A stretch of 5,893 nucleotides of DNA, from assembly GCA_900549675.1 (NCBI GenBank), contig URPG01000138.1, positions 1-5,893 of the forward strand, read 5' to 3'. The notes below the pieces were generated by a model, which had not been told where the DNA came from, made no database searches, and was given only the letters and a program-made list of their open reading frames with translations. The stretch comes from an uncultured Oscillospiraceae bacterium. GTDB lineage: Bacteria; Bacillota; Clostridia; Oscillospirales; Acutalibacteraceae. Both the position numbers and the translations under genes were made by a program. Positions 5,607-5,893 of the stretch are shown here, in pieces (within the stretch, counting starts at the first letter, position 1; every line of letters begins with the position of its first letter).

Positions 5607-5893
5607 ATGAAATTTCGTTTAGATGACAAAACTTTAGAACAGCTTATAGATGAAATGAGGGATGGGTTTCAAATCCCTCATTTTTATAAAGATTCATCAT
5701 TGAAGATGGATTTTAATGAAGCTGACGGATATTTTTATTCGCTTTGCCCTGATGTTGATTACGATACTGATCTAATAGCCAGAGGACTGTTGAAGAATTA
5801 TGTGCTGTATGCGTATTATAAGCGTATTGATGAATTTAAAATAAACTATGCATCAAGCATTTTAGAATGGCAGTTTTCAAAATTTAAAGGAGT
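5607..5893 (+). CDS. Probable head-tail connector / head completion protein (partial, 3' end beyond window)
   Basis: An open frame of 95 codons that runs off the window end. It starts at ATG 5607, two bases after the capsid stop (TAA 5602-5604). Translation begins MKFRLDDKTLEQLIDEM, then IPHFYKDSSLKMDFNEADGY, an acidic CPDVDYDTDL and LLKNYVLYAYYKRIDEF. The last segment and the small, largely helical, acidic character resemble the gp6-like head-tail connectors and DNA-packaging adaptors found directly after capsid genes. These bind under the portal ring after packaging. Position is the stronger evidence; the sequence similarity is from memory of the family. No strong ribosome binding site precedes the ATG (only AGTGAG within the capsid end), so translation is probably coupled to the capsid gene. 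A second in-frame ATG at 5655 opens a strong hairpin. Confidence 0.65.
   Translation, partial: MKFRLDDKTLEQLIDEMRDGFQIPHFYKDSSLKMDFNEADGYFYSLCPDVDYDTDLIARGLLKNYVLYAYYKRIDEFKINYASSILEWQFSKFKG
5653..5685 (+). terminator. Terminator-like hairpin inside the connector reading frame
   Basis: ATGAGGGAT (5655-5663) and ATCCCTCAT (5673-5681) are perfect inverse complements separated by a 9-base loop. Two more A-T pairs (5653-5654 with 5682-5683) make an 11-bp stem, and five T's (5681-5685) run through its end. This has the form of an intrinsic terminator 49 bp after the capsid stop codon. It lies within codons 16-27 of the following frame, which is clearly coding, so it is either a partial terminator lowering expression after the capsid gene, an RNA processing or translation-control element, or chance. 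Confidence 0.45.

Noticed and set aside
1..5893. CRISPR arrays, tRNAs, insertion sequences, defence or toxin genes
   Set aside because: No regularly spaced repeats, no tRNA-like folds noticed, no transposase motifs; nearly all of the window is accounted for by head and packaging genes.

Overview
This window is the DNA-packaging and head-assembly module of a tailed bacteriophage or prophage. The DNA is AT-rich, and several ribosome binding sites are close to AAAGGAGGTGAT, which points to a low-GC Firmicutes host. The protein style (P27-type small terminase, Terminase_1-type large subunit, short HK97 portal, ClpP-type prohead protease, HK97-fold capsid protein) fits siphovirus-like elements of Clostridia or Erysipelotrichia. 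That host range is inference from family resemblance, not a database result. No integrase, repressor, lysis or tail gene is visible, so temperate or lytic lifestyle cannot be decided here.

Layout, all on the + strand: tail end of an unrecognised upstream gene (to 154); HNH endonuclease (84-455); a 126-bp non-coding gap with a C-run, two near-identical 10-mers and a perfect 10-bp palindrome, the best candidate for a cos/terminase recognition region (456-581); small terminase (582-890); large terminase (900-2561); portal (2567-3715); ClpP-like prohead protease (3712-4428); HK97-type major capsid protein (4447-5604); and the first 95 codons of a probable head-tail connector, cut by the window end (5607-5893).

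The genes form one tightly packed transcription unit. The gap between terminase subunits is 9 bp, terminase to portal is 5 bp, portal and protease overlap by ATGA, protease to capsid is 18 bp, and capsid to connector is 2 bp. In the expected pathway the protease and capsid protein form a prohead on the portal, the protease trims the capsid N-terminal arm, TerS and HNH act with TerL at the packaging site, TerL pumps DNA through the portal, and the connector closes the vertex for tail joining. No separate scaffold gene is present, so the capsid N-terminal arm probably does that job.

This is a recognisable, standard module and I see no clearly new system. The points worth a second look are: the non-canonical start region of the portal gene; a terminator-like hairpin inside the connector reading frame just after the capsid gene; non-consensus Walker A and Walker B residues in the large terminase; the structured gap between HNH and TerS; and the long out-of-frame overlap containing an A8 run at the start of the HNH gene.
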